Positions 24,669 to 42,650 of a stretch of 64,000 bases of DNA are shown here, piece after piece. How positions within the stretch are numbered: position 1 is the first letter of the stretch; every line of letters begins with the position of its first letter. Source of the stretch: Trichinella spiralis (lineage: Eukaryota; Nematoda; Enoplea; Trichinellida; Trichinellidae); the NCBI GenBank assembly GCA_000181795.3, contig CM012953.1, positions 11,686,691 through 11,750,690 of the forward strand, in the 5' to 3' direction. The notes beneath the pieces were generated by a model, which saw only the letters and a list, made by a program, of their open reading frames with translations, had not been told where the DNA came from and did not search any database. Made by a program: the position numbers and the translations under genes.

Positions 24669-26548
24669 CACTAAAAATTTATCAAATTAAGTAAATCATC
24701 ATCCCACATATTATAAAAATATATCAATCACTAGAATATTACTATATTCAGATATACTTTCTATGTTAAATATTTAATTAGTGCTATCACGGCATGTATT
24801 TTTAAAAAACTTCATAATTTCATGTACAAAACATGCAAATATTCATAGAGCCACTTGCAACTTTCATAACTACGTTCTTCAACGTACATACCATGCAGAT
24901 AAAATGCAAGTCTTATCCTAATTTGAATAATTACCAAAAATAAACTAATCTGAAAAGCAGCTTTCGTTTCCTAATTTTCGTTGTCAGAGTTAACAGCAAT
25001 CATCCCACATAAAGTAAACAAAGCTCAAATTTAGCACCCTGAGAAAAACATTAAGAATTTTATTCACTCAATGTATTTTATTCCCATAAATATTTCGTAC
25101 AGTGATTGTAAAACATAAAAAAAATAAAATCAAAAAACCCTAAAAAACAAAACAGTAAAAATATATCTAAAATGTCTTACATAATTTTCTCAAATCAAAA
25201 CTTGTTCCTTTGTTAGAGGACATATTACAGTTCAACTATTAACAATAAAATAGGTAACCGTTATTAAAAATTCTATTGTTATACTTATTGCGTAAAATTA
25301 ATAAAAACGAATTTTTTCTATTAAACAATATTAACATAAAACAAAAAAATAATATTATTGTAATTATCAAGTGATAAAGTTCAAAAAAACGAAATACTTT
25401 ACAAAGCCCAACAGACTGCAGGCAGGCACGCTAGGTGGACAATCGCACTTCTAAAATGGAATAAGTTTAACAATGAAAAAACAGTTGGACGCGTAAGGCG
25501 TGCAACGTTAGCCTCACAAAACCAAAAAAGTGAAGAATGTAAGCAACCAACAAGTTCTGAATTAACACAGGCGATTTATCGCTTTGGGAAAGCATCATTG
25601 ACTGAATATACGCTGAAATCGGTAATTTTAAATTTATGCGGGCTTCTCAGCGAAGTTCACCTCAGAAACTGGAATAACTTACTCATGTTACATAAATCCA
25701 AGAACAACTGGCTAAATTAAATATTAATGAGCAAAAATTAACACACAACCTGCGTACTCTATTACAGTTGGGTATCAAAATTACACTTTTAATAATCAAG
25801 ATTAAACTACAGTATTGTTCAAAGATTTTTATTGACAAAAATTACGTAAAAAATAAAATTTAAATATTATTAAAAACTAAATAAAAATTGGTTTTATGAA
25901 AATAAACACTCTTGAAAATTAAGTATCACGTACAAATGATAAATTTTAGCTGTGGGCGTGATCAGAAATTTGGAATCAACCAATCAGACACACCGCACGT
26001 TTATACGTGTACCTGTTTTATTTTTTAATTGTACTACGTATATATAGTCAACAGTTTTGAGAAATTCAAGAGTATTGGACTGTATATTTATTTTCGTGAC
26101 AATTTCATTTAGTTTGAATTGCTTTCGAATCTTGTTTTAAAGTTATGATAACCGAATAAGAGAATTGGTTAAAGTTTGAAGCGTCGTTGAGAATGGACAA
26201 ATTTGTTCTCTTAAACAAGTAATGAACAAAATAAATAATAAAAAGATCTCAAAAATAAAACTGCAAGACTATCTAAAAAACAATCATTAAAATAACATGT
26301 GAAGTTAGCATACATACACAATCGAAACAAAAGGTCGACAGTACGATGACGTCATCACCACGTTTTCACTTTCCGATCGTCAGGTTTTATTAAGTCTATT
26401 GTTATTACAGTAAGTATTTTAAAAATTTGTGAAGTACTTTAATTTATATTTTTTATTATGTATGTATATTTATTTTTTTTTGCCTTTTTATTTCAACAAA
26501 TTATTAATTGGTGTTGGATGCAGGCTACAGTAATCTTTACTCTTTCAA
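24669..26548. other. Intergenic region between divergent SR-type gene and TM2D3
   Basis: The spacer is 1.9 kb, AT-rich and without a convincing ORF. It should hold both promoters. A CCAAT-like element (AACCAATCAG) lies near 25978, a TATA-like run near 26039, and a perfect cAMP-response-type palindrome at 26347-26354. Confidence 0.4.
26347..26354. promoter_or_regulatory. CRE-like palindrome TGACGTCA
   Basis: A perfect 8-base TGACGTCA, the consensus for CREB/ATF-type bZIP proteins, about 200 bases upstream of the first TM2D3 Met. An 8-mer is expected by chance about once per 65 kb, so this is suggestive only. Confidence 0.3.
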
Positions 26549-27259
26549 ATGTTACTGTATAACTTTTGTAGAATGCTCATTATTTTGAATTTAATGGTTG
26601 ATCACTTGTGTGTCTCTAGACTTTTTCTGTTTGCATTTTATACGTTTTCATTGGGCCCTTTTGTTACTGAACTGCTCGTGGCTGCCGATTCATACGTACC
26701 AGTCAGAAAGGTGGACATCAGCAAAATTTGCCGCACCAGTTCTGCCTGCAGTGCATTGCCAGCTAGTTGTGTGGAATGTGAATTTCCTTCGGATTGTCAT
26801 TATGGCCAGGAAGTTAAGACGTTGTGTAAAGCTAAGCACAATTCAACTTGCTTAGGGGAGCGTCAGTTTGAACGAAGCGCGAACTGTCGATTTTGTTACT
26901 TAACCGAAGCTAGATATCATCACTGCGAAGCAGTTTTCAACTGTAGCTCCTATGCACCTCCGTTGAGCAATCAGATTCCTGTGGTATGTTGGGTTGATGA
27001 AACGGTAGTTTGTATGGGTCGTCGAGTATTTTACAAAAAAGTGCCATGTAATTGGACAAGCGGGTACAGATGGTGGAAAGCTTTGGTGTTGAGTATCACG
27101 TTGGGTGGTTTCGGTGTGGATCGATTTTATCTTGGCTTATGGCGGAGCGGACTTGGAAAATTGTTCAGTTTTGGCGGTCTTGGAATTTGGACAATTATCG
27201 ATGTTGTTTTAATTGCAGTTGGCTATGTTGGGCCGGCTGACGGTTCAGTTTACATGTAA
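26549..27259 (+). CDS. TM2D3: TM2 domain-containing protein 3 (almondex orthologue)
   Basis: TM2D proteins are small membrane proteins with a DRF motif between two helices. TM2D3/almondex acts in Notch signalling and phagocytosis in flies. This gene is a single exon of 236 codons. An N-terminal hydrophobic signal segment leads to a Cys-rich ectodomain with CVECEFPSDCHYGQ, CKAKHNSTCLG and CRFCY. The C-terminal TM2 domain follows: LSITLGGFGVDRFYLGLW, then GLGKLFSFGGLGIWTIIDV and GYVGPADGS, nearly identical to animal TM2D3. The end after the second helix is normal for the family. The start could also be the Met at 26573, directly after an acceptor-like TTTTGTAG. Confidence 0.95.
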   Translation: MLLYNFCRMLIILNLMVDHLCVSRLFLFAFYTFSLGPFVTELLVAADSYVPVRKVDISKICRTSSACSALPASCVECEFPSDCHYGQEVKTLCKAKHNSTCLGERQFERSANCRFCYLTEARYHHCEAVFNCSSYAPPLSNQIPVVCWVDETVVCMGRRVFYKKVPCNWTSGYRWWKALVLSITLGGFGVDRFYLGLWRSGLGKLFSFGGLGIWTIIDVVLIAVGYVGPADGSVYM

Positions 27260-27747
27260 AATTTTGTATTGTCATTTTTATTCATCAGATATTTGATTAG
27301 TTATTTCTTTTTTTTTGTAATAGCTGTCTGTAGTGATTGCTTAAATTTATTATTAAAATATATGCTTGACAGGAAAAATTACATTTTGAAAACTTTGTGA
27401 TTTTCAAGATTGCACTTTGCGTATCCTCACGTCAGTCACAGAAACAGTTCAGTAAACGTTATATTAAGGAAAGTAAGGCAAAAGCAGATTTCGTGAAAAG
27501 CAAATGTTTTATAGCTACATGATCTGAAACCTGTTTATGCAATGATATTATTTGATTTTAAATGTAATTATTTTTCTGTTGTTTAGTATTAAAGCAACTG
27601 CTCTTTGTTCAATTGTCAGATTTATTTTTTGCCACAATGCTATTGAAAACTGCATAACGTGACGTGTTTTTCGTTTTTCTTAATCATCTAACATTGAAAA
27701 ATTGTCATAATTCATCATTTTTGATCAGTTTCAGTTTGCTGTTATTG
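27260..27747. other. Intergenic, no gene seen
   Basis: AT-rich spacer between TM2D3 and DNA polymerase kappa, both plus strand. An acceptor-like TTTCAG lies 13-14 bases before the polymerase ATG. Confidence 0.5.
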
Positions 27748-30386
27748 ATGGAGTTGAACGACACAAAAGCTGGTATGGAAGGTCTGGATAAAGTAATGAT
27801 GTTTTTATGATCCATTGCTGTTTTGTTTTATTATTTTTTAATTTTGTTTAGGAGGCGATCAACGCATTGATTCGACAATGGTCGAAAGGTTCAAGATTTT
27901 ACGAACATCAGTTGAAAAGAAAAAGCCGCATTGACGAACGCTTGAAAAAAATGCAGGCGTCAGTTGAAAAAATGGGCGCTATGGAAATTCATAATTCCGA
28001 GTTGAAGGTAAATTAAAATAGGTTGTATTTTGTGTTTATTTTTATTATTTTTGAAAATAAATAGATGGATAGAGTAGTGGCAATGTTGGAAAGCAATCGA
28101 GACTTCACCCACACGATTTTTCACGTAGATATGGATGCATTTTATGCAGCGGTGGAGATGCGCGACAATCGTTCTTTGAGAAACATTCCCATGGCAGTAG
28201 GAAGCAATTCGATGCTTGTAATATTGATTAGTTATATTATTTTTTGTGTTATTTGATTTTCCATTTTATAGAGCACTTCAAATTACGAAGCTCGTAAATT
28301 TGGAGTAAGAGCAGCTATGCCGGGTTTCATCGGCAAAAAATTATGTCCTCAGCTTACAATTGTTCCGTGTAATTTTGAAAAATACAGTGCAATTAGTCGT
28401 GAAGTTAAAAATATTTTAAAATTATATGATCCGAATCTGTGTTCCGCAAGTCTTGACGAAGCGTATATGGATGTGACTGAATATCTCGTTCTTCGACAAT
28501 CACAAAATACTCCAGTTTTTCATCGGAGTGTTCATTACACGGGTGAATGCGACTGCCGGTGGCCGTATAAATATCTTCCATGTTGTGTTTTACGTGAAAG
28601 CACGAAAATTTCGAGTGAAATTTGCAATGAATGTGGAAAACTTTGTATACATGTGGAAGATGAAGTTGCTTTTGGAAACAATGCAGAGGAAGTGGCCAGG
28701 GAAATTCGATTTTTAGTGGAACAAGCAACTGGTCTGACCTGCAGCATTGGTAAGATAGAGATATTCATATTGATGTTTTATATAATTCAATGCATAATTA
28801 TTTGTTTAATTGAAAAAATATTACTATGCAAATTTTGAACGCTTTCAGGTATTGCACCAAATTCAATGCTGGCGAAATTAGGCTCAGATATCAATAAACC
28901 CAATGGACAATTTCACATGCGAGCTGATCGTAATTTCATTGTTGATTTTCTTCGAAATTTGCCCATCCGTAAAGTAAAACACAGTTTTTATTTCAAATTT
29001 ATTTAAAAATTCATTATTAGTAAAAAAAGAATTTTGTTGTGAGTAAATTGCACAAAGGGGAAATTCATATTGTGAAATATTTCAAGGTATGCGGTATTGG
29101 TGCAGTTACTGAAGCTCTTCTGAACGGTTTGGGCGTGTCCACTTGTGGAGAACTTTACCAAAGGCGTGGCATTCTTGCATTGGCTTTTTCTGAAAGAAGT
29201 GCTATTTCATTTTTGCGCATATCGTTGGGAATAGACGACGAATTTTGTGACAAGTATTAAATTGTCGTTAAATTTTATGGGATTTTTCTTTTTTTAATTA
29301 TCATTGTAGAGATGACGAAGTGGCGTCAAGGAAGAGTATCAGCACTGAGAGGTTTTTATTTGAAATATATTTATGGGGTTTATTTATTTATTTTTTTTTA
29401 TTAATGAAGTTGCATTTAGAACATTTTCCGAAATTAGTGAACCTTCACGTCTTTTGGCTGTTTGCCGCAAACTGTGCAACAGTCTATCCGAAGATGTTAT
29501 TGAAAGAAATTTGAAGGTATCTAGGAAGTGGTATAATTTACTTTTATTTTTCTTAAATACGACCTTTGTGAATTCATACGGGCAGGTGAATGGCCTCTAT
29601 TTTTTCACCTGTGAAATGACTTGCCATTTTTCTATAAATGGAAATAAAAGCAATTTTATTGTAAAAATTGCTTTTGTTGAAATTGTTGAAAAAAGCACGA
29701 ACTTGTAAAAATATCCGTACTTGTTTATGATAAATAAAATTTACATCTTTTTGTGAAGGTGAACAATGGGAATGAATAATTTTTCCAGGGGAAAACGGTC
29801 ACGTTGAAGGTGAAGACGATCGACTTCGACGTTCGAACTCGCGCCAACACTGTCGATCGATATGTACAAGCGGCGGATGAAATCTACAACATTGCTTCTT
29901 CCCTGTTGCAAGAAGAAATCCGAGCTCGATTGCCAAATCCGTTGCGTTTGAGATTGATGGGTGAATTATTAATTATTATTTACCATTTCATTGATCGAAT
30001 CGACCAACTTGCATTTTTTAGGTGTTCGTCTGAGCACTTTGCAAGAGTCCAAGGTGGAAAACAACAATTCATTGGATCGATTTGTTAAAGTGGATAAAGA
30101 TTTGTCTTACGAGGAAGAGGATTTGGATCACAGTAAGCCTTGCTGTTCGAAATCTTCAGATTTGGTGGAAATGTTCGAATGTCCAATTTGCAATGTCCAG
30201 AAGAAGCAGGTGAATTTGACCGCTGTCAACCGTCACATTGATCTCTGCTTGAACAAGTCGATTATCAAGCAAGAGTTGGCGAACGAGGGTTCTGATTCGG
30301 CTGCGACGTGTTCGAAAAGAAGAAAATTGGAATTGAAAAAGCGGATCAAGTCCAAAAGCATATTGGATTATTTTTCCCCGTGCTAA
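27748..30386 (+). CDS. POLK: DNA polymerase kappa (Y family, translesion)
   Basis: Pol kappa extends past minor-groove and bulky lesions in the nucleus. About ten exons run from 27748 to 30386. The N-clasp is recognisable ([26 protein letters not shown]). The palm has the metal-binding [17 protein letters not shown] and [11 protein letters not shown]. The fingers carry [41 protein letters not shown], the [15 protein letters not shown] helix-hairpin-helix and the little-finger part [11 protein letters not shown] to [12 protein letters not shown] follow. The C-terminus has a single C2HC ubiquitin-binding zinc finger ([11 protein letters not shown], then HIDLCLNKS), where vertebrates have two. 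It ends with [10 protein letters not shown], a PCNA-interacting-box-like end. Catalytic Asp and Glu residues are present. The protein is shorter than the human form because the region between palm and zinc finger is compact. Confidence 0.95.
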
Positions 30387-36112
<5,726 letters not shown>

Positions 36113-36567
36113 GCACTTTTTTTTCTTCTTTTCTCTTGAATTTCAGATAACTGATACAAATAACATTGTTAGAGAGAGAGAGAGCTGTGATGAGTGCCTT
36201 TTGATTTTTAATTTCTAAACGGCAGGCAAAATAGTATTGCTTTTTCATATTGTGCTTTTTGTAGTTGGTTCAATTGTGAATAAAATGTGATGTTGGTTAG
36301 AAGGAAAAAAACATTTTTTTTCATTTTATTAATGCAATAATAAATAAATAATTCATTATTACAAAATGATGCATACAGGTAGGTATTTTTGTACATTTGG
36401 AACAGGCAGATGAATAGTGAGGGAATGGGAGAGAGAGAGAAATGTGGAGAAAGCAAAAGAATATGAAAAGAAAAAAGAATGTTGTTGTAATATATTTGTA
36501 TAAAATAAAGTAATTATTGTTGTTGTTAATTGGTTAATGTTGATCATCGGTTGAAAAATCGATCTGG
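36113..36567. other. Convergent 3' spacer between coronin and PAIP1
   Basis: The two genes point at each other across 455 bases of AT-rich DNA with GA-rich runs near 36172 and 36430. An AATAAA at about 36280 fits coronin polyadenylation. No ORF of interest. Confidence 0.5.
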
Positions 36568-38103
36568 TCATCGGTTTTGATTGTTGTTCGTGTTTACCAT
36601 CATTAAAAACTTTTCGTACGCTTCAGCCATAAGCAAATCTTCTTCAGACAAAACAACGTCGCAGTTATCACCGTTGTTTGTATTTGTGTTGTTGTTTGTG
36701 TTTAAGTTGTTGTTGTTATTGTTGTTGGTAGTGGTAGTGCTAGTGCTGGTGGTACTGGTCATTTCATTGCCACCGTCTAGACCGTTGTTGTCGAATTCGG
36801 CCAAAAAGTCGCTCTCTTCCGACGTCAACGGCTGACCATCCGGACCGTAGTGGACACCGTCGCTGTGGTCGAGCAACGAATTGGCGACCGATTCGGCCAC
36901 GTCGCGCGCCGACTCGCACGCTTCGGCGATCGAACGCAACTGTTCGGCGCTCTGTTCCCACTGGCGCCGACAATTGGCCAACGTCTTGGCCAAAAATAGT
37001 ACACTGGACGACTGGCGTTGCAGAAACGACCGGTCGTCGATGGCGGCGAACAGACGTCGCGTCTGGTCCGGCGCGTGGCGCAGCAGCATCGCGCCGCTGC
37101 ACTTCAGCGCCGTCAGCGCGCAGCGCAAATGGGCGTCGCTTTGGCGGGCCAGCAGCTCTTCGAGCAGTTCGAGCAGCGCGTCGAGGGCGAATTCGTTCGG
37201 CGCCGCCCCTTGTTCAGTCTGGGCGGCCAGTTCGGACAAAAAGATGACAAAGTTGTGCAATCGCGGCGCCAACTGGTCACTGTCCAACAGGGTCGATCGG
37301 TTCTCCAGTTCGGCGTGGCAACGGCGCAACAACAGCTTGCGGAACAAGTCGGGCGCGTCGGGACAGCCGGTGAACTGTGCGTTGAAGTGACCGGTCAGTC
37401 GGGCCGCCTGGTAGCTGAAATGCGGATAGGACATGCACACGTCGAAGAACTTGTCGACCACGGCCGCCAGATCGTGCTCCGTACGAACGCAGCAGTTCAA
37501 CTGGCCGGAAATTTGCCTGGCGATCAGTTCATACTTGGCCGGGTCCATGTACAACTGCGACAACCAATTGACCAACTCCCACAGAAAATACTGCATCACG
37601 TTGGTCTGTTCGACGGAGACTGTCTGCGGCGCGGTTGTCGTCGGCGCCGCCGCCGCCGCCGCCGTAGCTCCTCCACCAACTCCGGTCGACTCTTTCTGTC
37701 TCATCGCCAGCGGTACAAACTCCGGCGCGTCCAAACGCCATTTGAACGTCGTGCCCGACGACGGCGCCGACGAGCACGTCGACGTACTCGTCGGCGTAGT
37801 CGCGGTCGTCGACTGCACGTTGCACAGTCGGGAAAAATCCCGACAAAGGTCGGACGACGACGAACCTCGCTGGTGCACTTGCGCCTGCGAATACTGTACT
37901 CTTGGAATGACAGCCATCGGTGGTGGCTGAGGAGGAGGAGGAGGAGGCGGTGGCGGTGGCGGTGGCTGCTGGTAGCCGTAATGACCCGGCTGACAGGTCA
38001 CGTTCGGCTCGTTCGCCGCCGCGGCCGCTGCAGCCGCCGCAGCCGCTGCCGCCGGCGAGATGTAAATTCGATCCGACGAAATGAACGCGTTATACGCGTG
38101 CAT
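36568..38103 (-). CDS. PAIP1: Polyadenylate-binding-protein-interacting protein 1 (MIF4G)
   Basis: PAIP1 bridges poly(A)-binding protein and eIF4A/eIF3 to stimulate cytoplasmic translation. It is a single exon of 511 codons. The N-terminus has poly-Ala and poly-Pro runs. A PAM2-type motif (FKWRLDAPEFVP) is present. The MIF4G domain starts about residue 165 (QYFLWELVNWLSQLYMDP) and includes ISGQLNCCVRTEHDLAAVV, YPHFSYQAARLTGHF, FRKLLLRRCHAELENR and HNFVIFLSELAAQ. A C-terminal Asn/Thr-rich spacer leads to an acidic helix EEDLLMAEAYEKFLMM, matching the EEAYEKF PABP-binding end of PAIP1. The coding region is intronless and strongly G+C-rich (third positions mostly G or C), unlike the flanks. Confidence 0.88.
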   Translation of the reverse strand: MHAYNAFISSDRIYISPAAAAAAAAAAAAANEPNVTCQPGHYGYQQPPPPPPPPPPPPQPPPMAVIPRVQYSQAQVHQRGSSSSDLCRDFSRLCNVQSTTATTPTSTSTCSSAPSSGTTFKWRLDAPEFVPLAMRQKESTGVGGGATAAAAAAPTTTAPQTVSVEQTNVMQYFLWELVNWLSQLYMDPAKYELIARQISGQLNCCVRTEHDLAAVVDKFFDVCMSYPHFSYQAARLTGHFNAQFTGCPDAPDLFRKLLLRRCHAELENRSTLLDSDQLAPRLHNFVIFLSELAAQTEQGAAPNEFALDALLELLEELLARQSDAHLRCALTALKCSGAMLLRHAPDQTRRLFAAIDDRSFLQRQSSSVLFLAKTLANCRRQWEQSAEQLRSIAEACESARDVAESVANSLLDHSDGVHYGPDGQPLTSEESDFLAEFDNNGLDGGNEMTSTTSTSTTTTNNNNNNNLNTNNNTNTNNGDNCDVVLSEEDLLMAEAYEKFLMMVNTNNNQNR

Positions 38104-41100
38104 TGTTCACCGACCGACCGTGGATTGTTTCACTTCGCCGCAAACCAATGATCCGCTCGCTATTTGCTTTTTTTAAATATTCCTTTAAATCACCTTCAAA
38201 AAATGTAAAATTTTCATGAAAAAATAATTAATGCATATTTTTGAAAAATTCCATTTCTCCAGTACAATGGTAAAAATTACACTTCGACCATTTCATAAAA
38301 CAAAAAATCACTTTATTTTACAACTGTATTATACTATCTTGTCTTAATCATCAATTCAAACATAATATTTGCACACATTTCGCGCACAGTTTACTTTCGG
38401 TATACTGAAAATGTGTATTTACAAACAAATTCCCAATGAAGCATCACGACACAAAAATAAACCATAAAACCATAATAAATATCAAATATTAGAAAAAGAA
38501 TATCATGATTCATAAATTAATAACCAACTTTTTTTCAATTCACAATTTCATACTGTTCAATTATGCACACAATCAAATTAAGTATACTATGAATGAGAAC
38601 ATTCATTATTTTTGAATTTAAATTCAAAAAACTTCACCCATTTTTTTGTATTTCCATCGTCATTTTAACTTTTTATTATATTCAGTTCATAGATAAAAAA
38701 TTTACGTGTTTCTTCATTGCTTTGAAAAACAGTAAACAAATATCATATAAAGTAAAGCAACGAAGACAGCGCTCACAGTGCACACAACAATTCAACAAAA
38801 TTCTAAATATGTAAACCAACGATAAATTCATTCAAATCAAGCAATTAAAGGCAATAAATATATGACGTACATATTACTTTTCATTCCACTTCATACCGAA
38901 AATACTGTACAAATGAAAACAGATACACACACACACAGTAACTATCGTTATAGAACTAAATATTGCATCAGAATATTAAAATACATTACACACATTTTTT
39001 AAACTACTAACTGTTTTGAATATTTTACATTAATAATTCTTGATTACTAAAAATTACTTGCAAAATGCTAACTTTTCAATAATAAGTACAGTAAAAAATC
39101 TAGTCAAAATAACAATACAATTATTTAAAAATATTCAATGAAATTATATCGTTAAAATTCTAAAAATTTTCTCGTTTTCACCATTCAGTAACAGCATTTG
39201 CAATTGCAACAGTACTTACATGAAAAACAGAGCGAATATGATGAGAATGGAAAATGTCTTTCACTCAAATTATAAGTAGACAACAACAAATAAATGAAAT
39301 AAATCACACTGGAGAACAAAAAATTATCGCTGCTATAAAATTATAAATAATCTTCACAAAATAAAAACTCGCACGTTTTAACATAAAAATTTATAGATAT
39401 TTATTTATTTATTTAAGAAATAAAGATTTCTACATTGACATCTACGCATCGTACTATGCAATAATTATTCATTTTAGTCTCAATAAATCCTCCACTATTT
39501 CTCATTTGAATACTCATGGCTAGTTAACTAACAAAACTTTGCTAATGTACTGTTCAAAAAATCAATATCTAATAAATAGTTCACACTTCTAAAGTACGTT
39601 CAAAATAACAAATCAATTTCAATGAAACAAAACCACAAATTATAATAAAAACCAATGAATTTTGCATCAAAAAATTATAGACAGATAAAGGATTTTTCAT
39701 CAAAATTTTCAATTCTTTACAGTAATCAACAACGCACATCGTTGCTTTTACAGAACAAGATCAAGACGCTCAATAGTTGAATAAACTGCACTTTCTCAAT
39801 ACTATTTAACAAATAAAATACTTATTCCTCATAGGCTACACTCTTATTTAACCATTCGAAACAAGCAATAAGACAATAACTTCCTTTACTGAATAATCAA
39901 TTTTTTCAGCAAAAAATCTACTAACCTATAGCTAAGATGAATTTACAAGGCGACTCACCTCTCAACAGTTGTAAACAGTTAAAACTAAAAGCCCCGCTCA
40001 ATCTGAAAATGACCTATTTTAAAATTGCTTTAGGAAAATCCAAAATATCTTTCTTAATTATCAATTTTGGCATATGTTGTTATTTCTCTCACTTTTATCT
40101 TACTATACGGCATTTTTAAATGGAAAATGCAGTTAACAATCATAATAAACAGTTTAATAAAATAAAATTCAGAAAACAGAAAAATATAATTCATACACTG
40201 CTAATGTTTACAGTTTACTTTTCACATTACACTTGCCATCACGTAATCTCAAATATATACATCCTTTACTATTATTTTATTAATAACAAACGATAAATGT
40301 TATAAACAAAATCTTACTGTTTTTTACTGTTGCAGCTTCAAGTGCAAATCGAGAAGAATTAATTCAAATTCTCACAACTGTACTGTCACAACGTGCCTCA
40401 GTTTCAGAAAATCAAGTATTAATATTAAATAAATATTTTTCATTGTGTAAACTATTTAGATACGCTTATAAAAGAGGTTTTAATAAAATAATAAATAAAT
40501 GCTACAGTTTTACTAAGTTGTTGATATGAAATCAATAAATAAGCAAATATTCACAATTAATAAGAGAATTACACTTGCTCAGCAAGCATGAGCACGGCTA
40601 CATTTGTAGCAGAAAAACAGATAACTCGATTTCTGATTTTATCGATTGATTTTCTTCATTTATCTTTTAATTATTCCCAAAATTAATTGCATAACGTTTT
40701 ACTGGTTAGAATTTAGAATTTTGTACACTTTTGCGCTTCGTTGTTGCACTGAAGTATGAAAATGGCATTGTAATAAATAGTTTTTTGTAATCTAATGTGT
40801 TACATATCATTTAATTTCATCTTTTGCACGGCAGTTGATTACGTTATCAGTTTTAAAAAATTAGATTGAGCAATAAATAAACATTAATAACTGAATAATT
40901 ATTTCAAGTATTATTGTTCTTATTTTAATTTGTAAAGATTGCATTTTAGGGTAAAGATTTTTATTAAAAAATCTAAACTATAAGTTGTAGCAAATGAAAC
41001 GTTTAAAAATGCTAAATTTTATCTTAAAATCTCTTCAAATTATGCTAAATGCGAAGTTTTTGTAAACTTAATCAACTGTTTATTTGCATATTTTTGCTAC

Positions 41101-42650
41101 GGAAATGTTATCATAAGTATAGAAATAAAAAAAAGGAATGGCATCTTGAAGTTGGTTGTTGGAAAGTGCAGGCGTTGAGGTATTAGACAATGTTTAACTA
41201 CATTAATTCAATTACACGTTTACACGTTTTAACACGTTTAATTTAAATTTTACAGTTTCACTCCGAGCAAGGTTGTTGAAATTTAGCCGCATCATATGCT
41301 TTTCTCCCGCTTTGCTATTTTCACGGATAGTTCTGGCGTATTTCTGTTATTTCATAAAAAAATGATTCGGCCGGTCATCGATTTTAAACGATGATATTAA
41401 AAGGCGAAGTGAAAAAAGCAGTTTATTATTTAAAAAAAGGCAATGCTATTATCAAAAAGAAATATGTCCTTATGTTTTTACGATGGTTGAAAATGGCGAT
41501 CGCAGTTTTTAATGTATGCATTTTTCAACAGTTAAACATGAAATAAACATAAAAGTAGTTGAGAAAAATTTCTATCGATTTCTTTTTATTTTTATTAAGC
41601 ATGATTAATTTCCTGTTTTGTTATTATAACCTTTTGATAAGGTTTTTTTCTATCAGACTTATTACATAACGTGCGCTGTTTGTTTGACGCATACGCAGGT
41701 GTATGCATTTCAAAAAAGCATTGTGTATGATCATTTTTCATTGTACTAGAAAAACAGATTATGTCAGATGTAATTGCATAATAGTATCATTGTTATCAAT
41801 TAATAAAATATTAGGAAGTACTTTTCATTACTATGTACATGCAGTACTGGCATGATTAATTGTAACTATGATGATTTGTGCATCGGAAACGAGTTTTCCT
41901 TCGAAAAAATTAGGCAAAAAAATTGCAAATCAACGCATACATTGAAAACAGTGCACTTACTTTTCAACATAAATTAATAACATAACAGTCAAATTAAACG
42001 AGTAATAATGCACTGAAGTATGTAAGCCGAATCCATACGATATGGTAATAAACTTCAAATGTCCCTAGTTATTAGGAAGCTATAAAATTTGATATAATTT
42101 TAAAATTTAATGAAATGTAAAATTATGCATATGGATTAAATTCAAATCTTTTGACTTATTATTTTGACCTTTTGATCTTTTGACTTTAATGCATATTCCC
42201 TTTATTTTTTACTGTTTTATTTATTGATCATTTATTTATTTTTTTTAACAATTACAACTATTTTATTAAATAAAATACAAAAAGGTAACATTAAAACGTG
42301 AAAATCACGAATTAAATACTATAAAAATTAATCTTCACTCACCTTTATTTTCATTTATTTACTTTTGAGTGATATTGATTTATGTTTTTATGATATAACT
42401 TTTTGTAGTTTTTATAATTTAATTAATCACAAAGTGGCTTATTTTATAACGTTTGAGAGTAATAATCACTGTGACGGTTATTTTGTTATTTATTTGCTTT
42501 TTGCCTGTCTTCATTTTATTGTTGTGTTTTTTTCACAGAATTAAACATTCACAGCATTTACAGATGCGTATTTCAAAAATTTTTTTACTACCATTTTAGT
42601 TTACCTCCAGCTGTGCTTTAATATTGAAGTGTGCATGAAGCTGTTGTAGA
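38104..42650. other. Intergenic, 4.5 kb, no gene seen
   Basis: A long AT-rich spacer between the divergent PAIP1 (-) and WSB-like (+) genes. I see only short chance ORFs, a small CA run near 38930 and repeated ACACGTTT words near 41214-41240. No tRNA or transposase was recognised. Confidence 0.4.

Noticed and set aside
37018-38151. Long plus-strand Arg-rich ORF opposite PAIP1
   Set aside because: It is the antisense shadow of the G+C-rich PAIP1 exon; its composition is explained by the sense codons and no domain is recognisable.
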